Positions 1 to 10,213 of a stretch of DNA of 64,000 nucleotides are shown here, in pieces. The stretch is from Planctomycetota bacterium (GTDB lineage: Bacteria; Planctomycetota; OFTM77), in the NCBI GenBank assembly GCA_029260795.1, contig JAJDCO010000087.1:81926-145925 (forward strand). The letters are read 5' to 3'. A program made the position numbers and the translations under genes. The notes beneath the pieces are model-generated. The model ran no database searches. It worked only from the letters and a program-made list of their open reading frames with translations, and was not told the origin of the DNA. Positions within the stretch are counted from its first letter, which is position 1; each line of letters opens with the position of its first letter.

Positions 1-539
1 AGGCAGCGCGATTTGGCGACGTAGACCTGGTCGATGGTCATCTCGAGGTCGCGCGAGATCTCTTCGGCCGGTTGGTCGCGGAGCGCGAAGCGGCGGAAGG
101 CCTCCACGGTTCGTTTCTCCATGCGCGTCGTCGCGCTGAGCTCGTCGACGGCACGACGCAGGATCTCGGTCTCGCACTCCCGGTCCCACCAGGTCGAGAC
201 GATCGGCTCGTGGGCGAGCTCCTGCACGACCGAGTCGCCTCGCCAACCCTCGACCCGTTGGCGTTTGCGATGGGCATCCACCAGGCATCGGCGCGCGATC
301 GCGAACATCCAGGTCTTGAGCTTGGCTCGCGCGGGATCGAAGCGCGCCGCGTTCTGGGCGAGGCGCATCAGCGTCTCCTGAGCCACGTCCTCGGCCTCGT
401 CGGAGCGGAGGCCGGCGCGTCGAGCCAGGCCTTGGATGATCGGCCGGTAGCGCTGGTCGATCTGCTGGAAGCTCTCCGGCCGACCGCTCTCGACGAACTC
501 GAGCAACAAGAACGAGGTGGTGTGGGTGCCGGAGACCAT
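1..539 (-). CDS. ECF-type RNA polymerase sigma factor, C-terminus cut by window edge
   Basis: Reverse-strand reading from ATG at 539: MVSGTHTTSFLLLEFVESGRPESFQQIDQRYRPIIQGLARRAGL..EAEDVAQETLMRLAQNAARFDPARAKLKTWMFAIARRCL..; closely matches the ECFs at 11677-12267 and 17544-18131. Missing from the ORF track because it runs off the window. Confidence 0.88.
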   Translation of the reverse strand, partial: MVSGTHTTSFLLLEFVESGRPESFQQIDQRYRPIIQGLARRAGLRSDEAEDVAQETLMRLAQNAARFDPARAKLKTWMFAIARRCLVDAHRKRQRVEGWRGDSVVQELAHEPIVSTWWDRECETEILRRAVDELSATTRMEKRTVEAFRRFALRDQPAEEISRDLEMTIDQVYVAKSRC

Positions 540-782
540 CGGGACCTGGGAGCCCTTTTCGCGGATGGGAATTCGCCTCGAGGTGCCCTCCGCATCGCGT
601 GCGGAAGGCACAGGAGCATCGGCTGTCGAAAGCGACTCACCGATCGTCGCAGACTTTCTCTCGGCGCACAACGAGATGCTGCGTCTGGTCGTAAGAGTCA
701 GCACGCACTCAAGCGCAGTGGGCTCTTGGGGTCGTTGAGCCCCTCGAGCTCTCGGGCGCACTCGTCGATGTCGACGGAAACC

Positions 783-825
783 GCCCGCCCGATCCACGAT
801 TTCATCGCGGTTCGAGCGGGCGGGC
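783..825 (-). terminator. Possible stem-loop downstream of the propeller-like gene
   Basis: GCCCGCCCG (783-791) and CGGGCGGGC (817-825) are reverse complements; long loop and no clear T-tract. Confidence 0.3.
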
Positions 826-860
826 TGTCGATCGGGGAGCCAGACCTTCGAGCGAACGCG

Positions 861-3413
861 TTACTTGATGATCATGCACACCGCGTTCGACTTGACCGAG
901 TTGGCGCCCGGCGGTCGAAGGATGATCACCTGACTGTAGATCGGGATGTTCTGGGTGTTGCCCGGTATCTGCACCGTCCACTCGGCGAAGCCGCAGCAGT
1001 TGGTCTTGAAGGGGCCGAAGAGGTTGATGGCCGGTAGCAGGTCCAGGCAAAAGGTGTTGCCGAAGAAGCACGGCCCATTGCCGATACCGGCCAGGCTGAG
1101 CAAGAGGTACACGGACTCACCTGGCTCACCTCCGTACACCCGGAAGGTGGCGGACTGACCGGCGACGAGGGGATCTTGGATCAGCACCAGATCGTTGTGA
1201 TAGGGCACCCTCGCGGCGAGGCCGTAGAGCGCGAGGCTCGAGTCGTACGCGGCTGAGCCGATGACGGATCCGTCGCGCTCGTCGACTCGGTAGAGGCTTT
1301 TCGGGGCCGCGTCGATGGCGAAGAGCGACGAGCCGCAGAACTCGATGTCGGTCGCCAAGTCGTAGGCGCTGTCCCCACCCTTGGGCGTGTAGCTCGAGGG
1401 CAAGCGATCGGACTCGTTGATGTTGGATGACGCAAAGGCGTTCATGCCGAAGATCTGACCGCTTGGATCCGTGCCCAAGCCATCGTAGTCCGCGGTGAAG
1501 CTGAGATGATCGACTACGCTGGCGGGATCGATCACGCCGTCGAGGCCGAGGATGCCCAGCTTCTCGCCCAGATTGGGAGTGGTGGACGTCCCAAACCCGA
1601 TGACGAGATCGTCACCCACGCTGGTCAGGCCTTCCGCGACCGTGACCGGAGGAGTCGCCGTGACGGGGACGGCCGAGATCATCGCGCCGGTATCCGGGTT
1701 GATCTCGACGAGATCCCAAGCGGTATAGGGTCCGGTCTCGGTGGTCGCGGTCAGCGCGTAGAAGGATCCACGGTGGAACGCGAGGTCGGTCATCTGGGAC
1801 ATGTTGTGTCCGATGATTTGACCAATGACGAGATGGTCGCCGGTCTCGGGCTCGAGCCGAATGAGCTCATCGGTGGCGGGGTTGACGCTGTAGAGCGGAC
1901 CGCACACGGGCCTGCAGACGGCCAGTCCCGAGAGTTCCAGGGGGGGGGTCAGCTTGGTCGAGCTGAGAAACGCCCCGTTGGTCGAGTCGATGCGGTGGAG
2001 CATCGGCCCGTTGGTGGCGTCGCGATCGATGCCCAGGAGCTGGTCGTGGCAGAAGGTCATGTCGTTCGCCTCCCACGCGTCCGAGGAGTGGGGCTCTTTA
2101 CCGAGCAGCGTGTGGTTGACAGGGATACGATCGGTCTCGTAGAGGTCGATCGAGGTGTTCGTGAACCACTGCTGGCTGGAGAAGATCTGGCCATACCGGT
2201 CCGTGGCGAGGGCGTCGAAATCGGCGTTGAAGCTCGTGTAGTCGATCGAGCTGATGATGAGGCCGGTGCTCGGAACGATCACGCCCAAGCGGTTGGCGAT
2301 GTACTCGAGGGGAGGGAGGTCTCCGAAGCCGACGATCAGCTCGTCGCCGACGCTGGTCAGCGACTCGACGTTGACCACCAAGCCGCCGCCCCAGGTGATC
2401 GGAAGCGCCGATCCGACCATCGCGCCCGTCTGGCAGTCGATCTCCAGCAGCCGATAGTCGGAGAGGGGCACGGATTCGGTCACCGCGTAGAGCTTGCCTT
2501 GGTGAAAGGCCAAGTCGGTCTTCTCCGCCATGATGAAGCCGATCCCTCCAACGTCGGAGACGAATCCGGAGGCTTGATCGATGGTCACGAGCCTGTTGCT
2601 GTCCGTATCGACACTGAAGACGCGACCACAGGAAGGCGGCGTCTTGGCGAGTCCGACCAAGCCGTTGGAGGGTTGAAGAGCCCGGGTCTTCAGCAGGCTG
2701 CCGTCGGTCGGGTCGATCCGGTGAATCGCCTGGCCGTTGGCCGAGATGCCGTAGAGGTGCGAGCCGCAGAACTCGAGGTCGTTCAGAGCGTGACCCGAAT
2801 TGTAGCCGCCGATCGGTGCCGGGGTTGCCGGAACCTGGCGAAAGCCCGAGAAGCTGTTGGCGCCGTTCTCGTAGTCGACCCCGATGAGCTGATGCTGGGG
2901 GCTGGTCGCCATCCCGTCCGTGTCGGTTCCGGGATAGCTGGCCACGCTGAGTGGGTCCACGTTGCCCGCAGTGTCGATGATGGCGATCTGGTCGCTCGTG
3001 AAGGAGGTTCCCGTGTTGCCGAAGCCGATCATGAGGTCGCCGCCGAGGCTGGTCAGCGACTCGACGACGTCCATCGGGACTCCCGTGACGGGTGAGGCGT
3101 TGACCTTTAACCCAGTCACCGGATCGATCTGGACCAGGTCCCAGGCCGTGGCGGGAAACGGCGTCCTGGCGATCACCGCGTAGACGAATCCTTCGTGAAA
3201 GGTGAGGTCCATCGTGTTCGACATGTCGTGGGTGATCGTCCCAACGACCGTGACGATGCCGGTCGGCGCATCGATCCTCACCAGCTCATCGGTTGCCGGG
3301 TCGATGCTGAAGAGCTCGTCGGCCGTCGCCGTTCCGACCACGAGGCTCATGGCGACCAGGAGGATGGCGAGCGGCTTGATCGCTGCATCAACGAGCCACG
3401 ACTGGGTTCTCAC
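861..3413 (-). CDS. Secreted protein with three internal propeller-like repeats and a C-terminal beta-rich domain
   Basis: ORF track 861..3761; likely GTG start at 3413 gives a signal peptide (VRTQSWLVDAAIKPLAILLVAMSLVVGTATA). Three copies of (L/V)(F/Y)S(I/V)(D/N)..T..L..(I/L)...G. Confidence 0.75.
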   Translation of the reverse strand: MRTQSWLVDAAIKPLAILLVAMSLVVGTATADELFSIDPATDELVRIDAPTGIVTVVGTITHDMSNTMDLTFHEGFVYAVIARTPFPATAWDLVQIDPVTGLKVNASPVTGVPMDVVESLTSLGGDLMIGFGNTGTSFTSDQIAIIDTAGNVDPLSVASYPGTDTDGMATSPQHQLIGVDYENGANSFSGFRQVPATPAPIGGYNSGHALNDLEFCGSHLYGISANGQAIHRIDPTDGSLLKTRALQPSNGLVGLAKTPPSCGRVFSVDTDSNRLVTIDQASGFVSDVGGIGFIMAEKTDLAFHQGKLYAVTESVPLSDYRLLEIDCQTGAMVGSALPITWGGGLVVNVESLTSVGDELIVGFGDLPPLEYIANRLGVIVPSTGLIISSIDYTSFNADFDALATDRYGQIFSSQQWFTNTSIDLYETDRIPVNHTLLGKEPHSSDAWEANDMTFCHDQLLGIDRDATNGPMLHRIDSTNGAFLSSTKLTPPLELSGLAVCRPVCGPLYSVNPATDELIRLEPETGDHLVIGQIIGHNMSQMTDLAFHRGSFYALTATTETGPYTAWDLVEINPDTGAMISAVPVTATPPVTVAEGLTSVGDDLVIGFGTSTTPNLGEKLGILGLDGVIDPASVVDHLSFTADYDGLGTDPSGQIFGMNAFASSNINESDRLPSSYTPKGGDSAYDLATDIEFCGSSLFAIDAAPKSLYRVDERDGSVIGSAAYDSSLALYGLAARVPYHNDLVLIQDPLVAGQSATFRVYGGEPGESVYLLLSLAGIGNGPCFFGNTFCLDLLPAINLFGPFKTNCCGFAEWTVQIPGNTQNIPIYSQVIILRPPGANSVKSNAVCMIIK

Positions 3414-4275
3414 GACAGAAGGTCGCGCGAAGCGCGCGAGAACCAAAGGGAACAGAGCGTACACGAGAGATCTCCTTGAGGTGGGTCTCCGGCTCCCCGC
3501 TCGGGGAAGTCGGGAGACGACGATGGAGCCATGCCCCACGAAAGACGAAACCGCGGCCTCACGCTTCCATCCTAGCAGGACGAATGAAGCGAGCGGCGCC
3601 CAACACGGCGTCGCCGTCAATGCGGTCTCAGGCAACGAGAGTGTAACCAGCTGCCACCCCACCGGAGAAACTCGAAAGGAAGTCGGGTGTCGGTGCGATG
3701 TCTTCGACCTCCCGACTGAAAGTCGGGCGTTGCGACGCTCGATGGAAAGCCGCTCTCTCACCTCGGTTCCTCTGTGGCGTCTCGGCCCGACTTCGTGGGA
3801 CGCGGTTCCTGGACCCGAGCGGCGGACTCCGTTCGCGCCTCTGCTCCATCAAGGCGCTGTCCGTCGAGAGTCGAGGCCTGCAAGGCCGGCCTTGTGAAAG
3901 CCCCGGGGCGAAGCCCTGGGAGTCGGTATGTTCATTTGTTCAAAGCGACATTGAATGTGCCGCGTAAGCCCTGTAGGAGCGGCGTCGGCGTGAGACGCGG
4001 TTCTTCGACCCGAGTGTCGGACTATGTTCGCGTCTCTGTTCCATCAACGGCGGTGACCGGCTGGCGATGCTCGTGTCGCATGAGTCGGTCCAACGCGGCG
4101 AAAGAAAATCTGTGCGAGGTGCAAGGTCTGCCGCTCCGAGGTCAATACGCAGCATCGATCAGTCGATCCGTGAGTCTCACACGGTGAGCCGCGGGTCGGG
4201 AACCGAAGACCACGAAGACCCCGCGCACTTGTTCCGAGTCGGGACGAAGGCGCTTCCTACGAGAAGGAAAAGGCC

Positions 4276-6315
4276 ATGAACACTCACAGCGACTCTCTTT
4301 CGGCAGCGCTTTCGACCGCAGGCACTCGATCGTCTCGTCGCACTCGGCGACCCGGCAGACTGCAGCGACTGACTCTGGTCGCGATGGCGGCGGTGAGCCT
4401 CTCGACGCTCGCCCTCGCACAGTATCAGGACCACGAGGACTTTGATCTGAACACAGATCTCGACCATCCGTACGACGTCGCGCTCTTCGATCCCAACACC
4501 CGGGTCTACGACAGCTTCCCCCAGTTTTACCTTGGAGGGACCTCGCTGGCGTTCGTTTCTGACCCCGTTCGAGAATTGGCAGGCGGAAAGCTCCATCAGT
4601 ATCAGGTCGATGGGAGGTGGCTCGCGACCTACGACGAGAACGCGCTGGGGTTTCCTTTCGACTTCAGAGATGGTCCCTACGGCGTCGCGGTGAACGACAA
4701 TCCCAGCGATGACAACTTCGGCCATATCTATGTCATTGGTGGCTTCGAACAATTCAATGGGGCCCCGTTTTGGCGCATTCGAGTCTACAAGATGGACAAC
4801 AACCGCTTCCAAACCAGCACCTACCAAAAGCTCGAAGTGGTGACCGACTTCTTTGGGAGGTCCCCCACTGATAGCCTCTTCCAGCCCAAGGGGCTCGCCG
4901 TGGATTCCGACGGCGACGTTTATGTGACCACTTATGACGATTCGAAGTCAGCAAGCGTCGTGCTCAAGTTTCATGGCGAAGACGTGAGCAAGTATGGCGG
5001 GTTCTACGCCCCGGAGGAACGGATGTATGTCCTTCCCAATGGCGACAGCGCTCGAGACGTGAGTGTGAGCTCCTTTGACAAGATCGTCACGATCGCGAGC
5101 ACCACCAAGGTGTACCGATTCCAGAACAACGGCACCTTCATCGACTCGGCGAGCCCGGGGACCGAGTGGAGTCAGTGCTCCCAAGAGATCCAAGGTGTTT
5201 GCGCCCGGGATCTCGCTGGGGATCTCTGCGGCAGAGTGTGGAACTCGGTACGGGTGGACGGTCCGCCGGCCTGCAAGTTTGGCAAGGTGGAACGGCGAGG
5301 TCCCAACAATGTCCAAAGTCTCGAATTCACGGCGGGTGGCCTCAACATTCTGGAACAGGGTTCTTCCGATCCGGGATCCCTCGGTCTCGAGCATGCCCGA
5401 ACGTGGGGCTTCAAGTACTCGTCGTCTGGGCCCTTCCAACTGCCGACGACCGTGCTCTGCCAGCCGAGTCTCTTCGTTTGCAATGACAGGTTCACGAATG
5501 CAAACGTCACCGTCCTCAAGGATTCCCCCATGGAATCCTGTCCTCTGCCGGACGACGCCGTCGCTTGGTGGCCATTCGATGACTGGCGAGCGTACCGAGG
5601 GTCGGGAGCTGTTTCTCCCAAACTCAACATGATGAAGAACCGGATCAATCGGGACGCGAATGGAGTGTTGAAGTCCAACAACGCTTTGATTCCTCTTCCC
5701 CCGACCGTGGAAGGGGTCGTCAAGACTGCCCTCGGTTCCAAGAGCAACGACGAGTGGGTCGAAGTGCCGGATCACCCCAGCGTCAACTTCGGGACAGACG
5801 ACATGACCATCGAAGGCTGGATCCGAGCCCGCCCTTCATGGGGAATCGGAGTCATCCTCGACAAACGCGGCTTGAACTCGAGCGGCAAGGACGCCGGCTA
5901 CGCTGCTTACCTCCACGGCGGATTCCTCTCCTTCCAGTCGCTGGTCGATGGGGCCGCCGGAGAGTACTCCAGCGTGACGTCCTCTGCGAAGATCGATGAC
6001 GAGAAGTGGCATCACTTCGCAATCGTCTTCGAAAACACATCTCCCGGTCCCGGTACAGTGGAGTTCTTCGTCGACGGAGAGGACACCGAACCCATCAACA
6101 ACAAGTGGTCCGTCGAGCATACCGGCGACCTGGACAACCTCAGCCCTCTCTATATCCTTCGCCACCGACCCGATTTCTCGGACGGGCTGTCCGGCCATCT
6201 CGATGAGCTCACTCTCTACCGCCGAGCGTTGGACAGGGATGAGGATATCAAGCCCATTCACGCCGCAGGCTGTGCGGGCAAGAACCGGCCCTATCGGGGG
6301 GCGAGGGGTCAGTAG
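4276..6315 (+). CDS. Secreted protein with N-terminal propeller/NHL-like region and C-terminal LamG (concanavalin A-like) domain
   Basis: 679 aa ORF; N-terminal hydrophobic segment; C-terminal AVAWWPFDD..VEVPDHPSVNFGTDDMTIEGWIRAR..KWHHFAIVF..LDELTLYRRAL is LamG-like. Confidence 0.85.
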   Translation: MNTHSDSLSAALSTAGTRSSRRTRRPGRLQRLTLVAMAAVSLSTLALAQYQDHEDFDLNTDLDHPYDVALFDPNTRVYDSFPQFYLGGTSLAFVSDPVRELAGGKLHQYQVDGRWLATYDENALGFPFDFRDGPYGVAVNDNPSDDNFGHIYVIGGFEQFNGAPFWRIRVYKMDNNRFQTSTYQKLEVVTDFFGRSPTDSLFQPKGLAVDSDGDVYVTTYDDSKSASVVLKFHGEDVSKYGGFYAPEERMYVLPNGDSARDVSVSSFDKIVTIASTTKVYRFQNNGTFIDSASPGTEWSQCSQEIQGVCARDLAGDLCGRVWNSVRVDGPPACKFGKVERRGPNNVQSLEFTAGGLNILEQGSSDPGSLGLEHARTWGFKYSSSGPFQLPTTVLCQPSLFVCNDRFTNANVTVLKDSPMESCPLPDDAVAWWPFDDWRAYRGSGAVSPKLNMMKNRINRDANGVLKSNNALIPLPPTVEGVVKTALGSKSNDEWVEVPDHPSVNFGTDDMTIEGWIRARPSWGIGVILDKRGLNSSGKDAGYAAYLHGGFLSFQSLVDGAAGEYSSVTSSAKIDDEKWHHFAIVFENTSPGPGTVEFFVDGEDTEPINNKWSVEHTGDLDNLSPLYILRHRPDFSDGLSGHLDELTLYRRALDRDEDIKPIHAAGCAGKNRPYRGARGQ

Positions 6316-6363
6316 GGGTGCGATTCGTCTGAGACTGGCCTGATCGACGGATCGGCCATAGAA

Positions 6364-6404
6364 GAGGCGCCGAGAGGGCAGGTCAACTGCTCTCTCGGCG
6401 CCTC
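6364..6404 (+). terminator. Strong hairpin downstream of the LamG gene, terminator-like
   Basis: Perfect 13-bp inverted repeat GAGGCGCCGAGAG (6364-6376) / CTCTCGGCGCCTC (6392-6404), about 50 nt after the stop; no obvious T-tract. Confidence 0.55.
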
Positions 6405-6493
6405 ACTGCGTAATTCGGCGCTTCAGGCACGAACCGAGATAGAGGTCTCTCCTGCGCCGCCCTTTCAGAGCGGCGACCGCCAGTGAGGTCTTT

Positions 6494-6544
6494 TCGGGTT
6501 GCGCATGGCTTCTTCTTTGTTGGGAACGCCGCTCGAAGCCCGAT
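6494..6544 (+). repeat. Dispersed noncoding repeat D, copy 1
   Basis: cgggttgcgcatggcttcttctttgttggga resembles 11280-11335 and 13839-13880. Confidence 0.45.
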
Positions 6545-6634
6545 GAGGCGGACATTGAACGCACGTCGACACGAAGAGCGTTGACCGCAGGCGCTCGCGC
6601 GCGGATGCTGCAGGGGCGTGCAGATCGCCATTCC

Positions 6635-6657
6635 CCGGGCCACGGCGGGGCCGTGTC
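6635..6657 (+). promoter_or_regulatory. Conserved GC-rich leader element upstream of kinase 1
   Basis: ccccgggccacggcggggccgtg ends about 14 nt before the ATG; nearly identical to the element before kinase 2. Confidence 0.35.
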
Positions 6658-6671
6658 CCGGAGAGGCCGCG

Positions 6672-9600
6672 ATGGATCCGGAGCCCCATGACCGCCTCGC
6701 CAATGCGTTTCGCCTGGTCAAGGAGTACGAGTCTCTCGATCCTCGGCCGACGGTGGACGAGTTCCTCGAAACGCACGCAAGCCTCGCGGATCTGATTCGC
6801 CCTCTGATTGCCGCGGAGCGCGTAGACGAACCGGAGCCAGCGCGCGTCTCAGGTGAGGCCGTGTTCTTCGGCCCCTACCAGGTGATCGAGACCCTGGGCG
6901 AGGGCTCCTTCGGTGTGGTCTACCGGGCGCTCCAGCGCGAGCCGCTGCGGCGAGAGGTGGCTCTCAAGGTCCTCAAGCCGGGAATGGAGACCCAGGAGAT
7001 CATCGCGCGCTTCGATGCCGAGCGTCACGCGCTGGCGTTGATGAATCATCCGAGCATTGCGCGCGTGATCGATGCCGGCGAGACGGACACGGGGCAATCC
7101 TACTTCGTGATGGAGCTGGTGCACGGTCGTCCGCTGACTCAGTTCTGCGACGAAGAGCGGTTGACGGTCGAGGAGCGGCTCGAGCTGTTCCGCCAGGTCT
7201 GCCTCGCGGTGGAGCACGCGCACCGAAAGGGCGTCGTGCACCGTGACCTCAAGCCGATGAACATCTTGGTGACGACAGTCGAGGACCGCCCCGTTCCCAA
7301 GGTCATCGACTTCGGGATCGCCAAGGCGATCGGTCGCAAGCTCACCGACAAGACGCTGTTCACTCAGGCCCGACTGGTCCTCGGCACGCCCTCCTACATG
7401 TCCCCCGAGCAAGCTCGCCAAACCAATCTGGACATCGATCATCGAAGCGACATCTACGCGCTCGGCGTGCTGCTGTACGAGCTGCTCACCGGCGTGCTCC
7501 CGATCGCGTTCGGCGACGACACGACCGGGTGCGATCTCTATCGGCAGATCTGGGAGGTGGACCCGCCACGTCCCTCGCACCGACTGCGCAGCTCCGGGGG
7601 CGACGCCGCTCCCGATTGGCCCGCGCGGCTGCACAGCGACACACGGTCCCTGCACGATGCGATCCGGGGTGATCTCGACTGGGTCGTCATGAAGTGTCTC
7701 GAGAAGGATCGGACCCGGCGCTACCCGACCGCCAAGGATCTGGCCGCCGATCTGGCGCACATCCTCGCGAACGAGCCCGTCGTCGCGCGCCCTCCCAGCC
7801 TCGCCTATCGCCTCCGCAAGCTCGCCCGCCGCAACCGCCCGGCGTCCGTCGCCGCGACCGTGGTGCTGGTGCTCGTGATCGTCGGCAGCGTCCTGACGGC
7901 CGGTCTGCTGGATTGGGCGCAGACGGAGAAGCAGACCGAGACGGAGCGGGCGAGCGTTGCGGCGGAGGCTGAAGCGAGGGCCACCTTCCTCCTGGGTGTG
8001 CAAGAAGCGCGCGACGACGGCGCCCCCGAAGGAGAGCGCTGGGCACTCGAGGAGATCCTCGAGCGCTCGAAGTTCCCGCCCCATCCGGCGTTGATACGGG
8101 TCCTGACCAAGATGTATCGGGAGAACCCCTGTCTCGCCACGATCCGGCTCAGGGAAAGCAGCGGGATTGCCGTCCGCCCCGGTGAGTCTCTTCGCGTGCG
8201 GGTCCTCAGCCGAGAGGGGTTGTTCGATTGGAATCTCGAATCGCTGGCGCTCGAGCCGGTCGAGATGCCCGCGGGTGTTGCTGGCTCTGAGTCGTTTCAG
8301 CTGAGTGCGGACGGAGAGCTCCTCACCTGGTGGAGGGGAGACGAGATGACTGTGGGACGAGCCGGTGAGTCTGGCTCGATCCGAACCGAGAGGATTCCTT
8401 TCAAGAGTGGAACAAGCGGGGCGTTCGTCCGGGTCGATTCCGCTCATCGAGCTGCGGTGGTGCGGGACAGCGAGACTGTCTGGCTGAGTCCGAACATCGA
8501 GTTTCAGCCTCTGACGCGCTTTGAAACGCCTCCCGTGGCGTTCCGCGTGGCGTTCTCGCCGTCGGGTGAGGCGACCGTCGCGACCTTGGGTGATCGGGAT
8601 GCCTTTGAGCTCTTGATCCGTCGGGAAGGCGAATGGTCTCCGTTGGCCAGCCTGCAAGAGCGAACCCCGTATTCTCCGGAGGTTGCGAGAAGCTCCCTCA
8701 AGTTCACCTGGATCGATGGTGATTCGGCACACATCTTTGGCTGGTTCGGGACGGAGTACGTGGAGATCTTGGCGACCGACGCCGAAGAAGATGAGCAGCG
8801 GTCGCGGCTCGAACCGAGTCTGGGCGCCGGTCAGGTCCAGGCCTTGGCCAGCTCGGGCGACTTCCTGGCGGCCGCGAGCGAGGAAAGGCGAATCCAGGTT
8901 TGGAATCGATCCGGTTCCGGCATAGCCGGCTTTGATCAGCGAGCGGATTTCGGCGGCATCGAGAGGCCGGCCAATCAGCTCGTCTTCAGTGAGGCGGAGC
9001 AAGAGCTCGTCAGCCATCACAAGGGACCGGGAAACGTGCGCGTTTGGGAGACCAAGTCGGGGCTCGACTACCAACGCCTGTATTCTGAGAGCGAACGTCA
9101 GGGCCTGCTCGACCGCTACGGCGCTCGCTTCTCAATAAACGGTCTGGCCATCAACGAGCGATTCCTCGTTTCCAGCGGAGGAGACCACGGGAATGGCTTC
9201 CTGAGTGTTCAGCAGATGGACAGCACGGGGCGTCTGGCGACGGGGCGTCCGAAGACGGAGCTGAAAGAGCAGATTCTGCCTAAGGTGGTCGGCTCCGTGG
9301 CGTTCTCTCCCGACGGTGCCTGGCTCGCCGTCTCGGACTACGCGGGCACGATTCGGGTGCTCGAAACGGAGAGCTGGCGAGTGATCGCCGTGGAGCACTC
9401 AGAGTCGACGCAGACTGCGGAGAAGGTCGCGAGCCTGTGCTGGCACCCGAGCCGCCCACTTCTGCTCGGCGGCAGCTCTCAGGGGGATCTCTTGGCCTGG
9501 GACATCCCCACCGGAGGCGATGCGACGCTCCACCGCCGCCGAGTGCCGATGCATGAGGGCCGAGTGTCGGGTGTCGCGGTGCATCCCAACGCTCAATGGA

Positions 9601-10175
9601 TCGCATCGACCGATCCTTCCGAGAGTGGAAAGCTCGTCGTCTGGAAGTGTCTCGACACGGGACCGGGCGACGTGCTTTGGGAAGAGAAGGTGCCCCAGGT
9701 GCGCGCTCCGCGCTTCCTGGACGATCGCTGGCTCGCCGTCGGCTCGTACGATCGGCTGATACTCTTCAATGTCGAGACCCGTCAAAAGGTCGTGACCGAC
9801 CCTCGCCATAAAGGCGAGGTCTACTCGCTGGCCGTGGATCCGAAGACGGGCTTCCTCGCCAGTGGTGGAGAAGACGGTCGAGTCTTGCTCTGGCAGGTCG
9901 AGGATGGTCGGATCGAGTTCCTCGAGACCTTGCGAGCTAAGGCTTCGAACGCCTCCTGCCTTGAGCTGGCTTTCACGCCGAACGGCCGGTACCTCGCCGC
10001 TGGCTTCCAGAAGGGCGTCGAGAGCGGCATCTGGGACCTGCACTACTACGAGCGCCACATCGCCGGCAACCTGGCCGGGCTTCTAGGTGAGGAGCTCGGC
10101 GCCGGGCGAATGGCCGACGCCGATCCACGCGTGCACAAGGCGCGCGCGTGGATCGAGGAGAAGTGGAACCACTGA
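6672..10175 (+). CDS. Ser/Thr protein kinase with TM segment and C-terminal WD40-repeat region
   Basis: GEGSFGVVYRAL, VALKVLKPGM, HRDLKPMNILV, DFGIAKA, GTPSYMSPEQA; TM SVAATVVLVLVIVGSVLTAGLL; WD-like repeats such as VAFSPDGAWLAVSDYAGTIRVLETESWR. Start set to MDPEPHDRL (track begins at 6618). Confidence 0.95.
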   Translation: MDPEPHDRLANAFRLVKEYESLDPRPTVDEFLETHASLADLIRPLIAAERVDEPEPARVSGEAVFFGPYQVIETLGEGSFGVVYRALQREPLRREVALKVLKPGMETQEIIARFDAERHALALMNHPSIARVIDAGETDTGQSYFVMELVHGRPLTQFCDEERLTVEERLELFRQVCLAVEHAHRKGVVHRDLKPMNILVTTVEDRPVPKVIDFGIAKAIGRKLTDKTLFTQARLVLGTPSYMSPEQARQTNLDIDHRSDIYALGVLLYELLTGVLPIAFGDDTTGCDLYRQIWEVDPPRPSHRLRSSGGDAAPDWPARLHSDTRSLHDAIRGDLDWVVMKCLEKDRTRRYPTAKDLAADLAHILANEPVVARPPSLAYRLRKLARRNRPASVAATVVLVLVIVGSVLTAGLLDWAQTEKQTETERASVAAEAEARATFLLGVQEARDDGAPEGERWALEEILERSKFPPHPALIRVLTKMYRENPCLATIRLRESSGIAVRPGESLRVRVLSREGLFDWNLESLALEPVEMPAGVAGSESFQLSADGELLTWWRGDEMTVGRAGESGSIRTERIPFKSGTSGAFVRVDSAHRAAVVRDSETVWLSPNIEFQPLTRFETPPVAFRVAFSPSGEATVATLGDRDAFELLIRREGEWSPLASLQERTPYSPEVARSSLKFTWIDGDSAHIFGWFGTEYVEILATDAEEDEQRSRLEPSLGAGQVQALASSGDFLAAASEERRIQVWNRSGSGIAGFDQRADFGGIERPANQLVFSEAEQELVSHHKGPGNVRVWETKSGLDYQRLYSESERQGLLDRYGARFSINGLAINERFLVSSGGDHGNGFLSVQQMDSTGRLATGRPKTELKEQILPKVVGSVAFSPDGAWLAVSDYAGTIRVLETESWRVIAVEHSESTQTAEKVASLCWHPSRPLLLGGSSQGDLLAWDIPTGGDATLHRRRVPMHEGRVSGVAVHPNAQWIASTDPSESGKLVVWKCLDTGPGDVLWEEKVPQVRAPRFLDDRWLAVGSYDRLILFNVETRQKVVTDPRHKGEVYSLAVDPKTGFLASGGEDGRVLLWQVEDGRIEFLETLRAKASNASCLELAFTPNGRYLAAGFQKGVESGIWDLHYYERHIAGNLAGLLGEELGAGRMADADPRVHKARAWIEEKWNH

Positions 10176-10213
10176 GAACCCGGAGCGGAGCTCGTTCGCC
10201 ATCGGGCGTTTCA

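Noticed and set aside
1506-3095. 529 aa + strand ORF antisense to the propeller-like gene
   Set aside because: High-GC shadow ORF; composition rich in R/D/V/G with no motif, while the minus-strand ORF has a signal peptide and internal repeats.
6849-9074. 741 aa minus-strand ORF antisense to kinase 1
   Set aside because: Shadow ORF; the opposite frame encodes clear kinase motifs.
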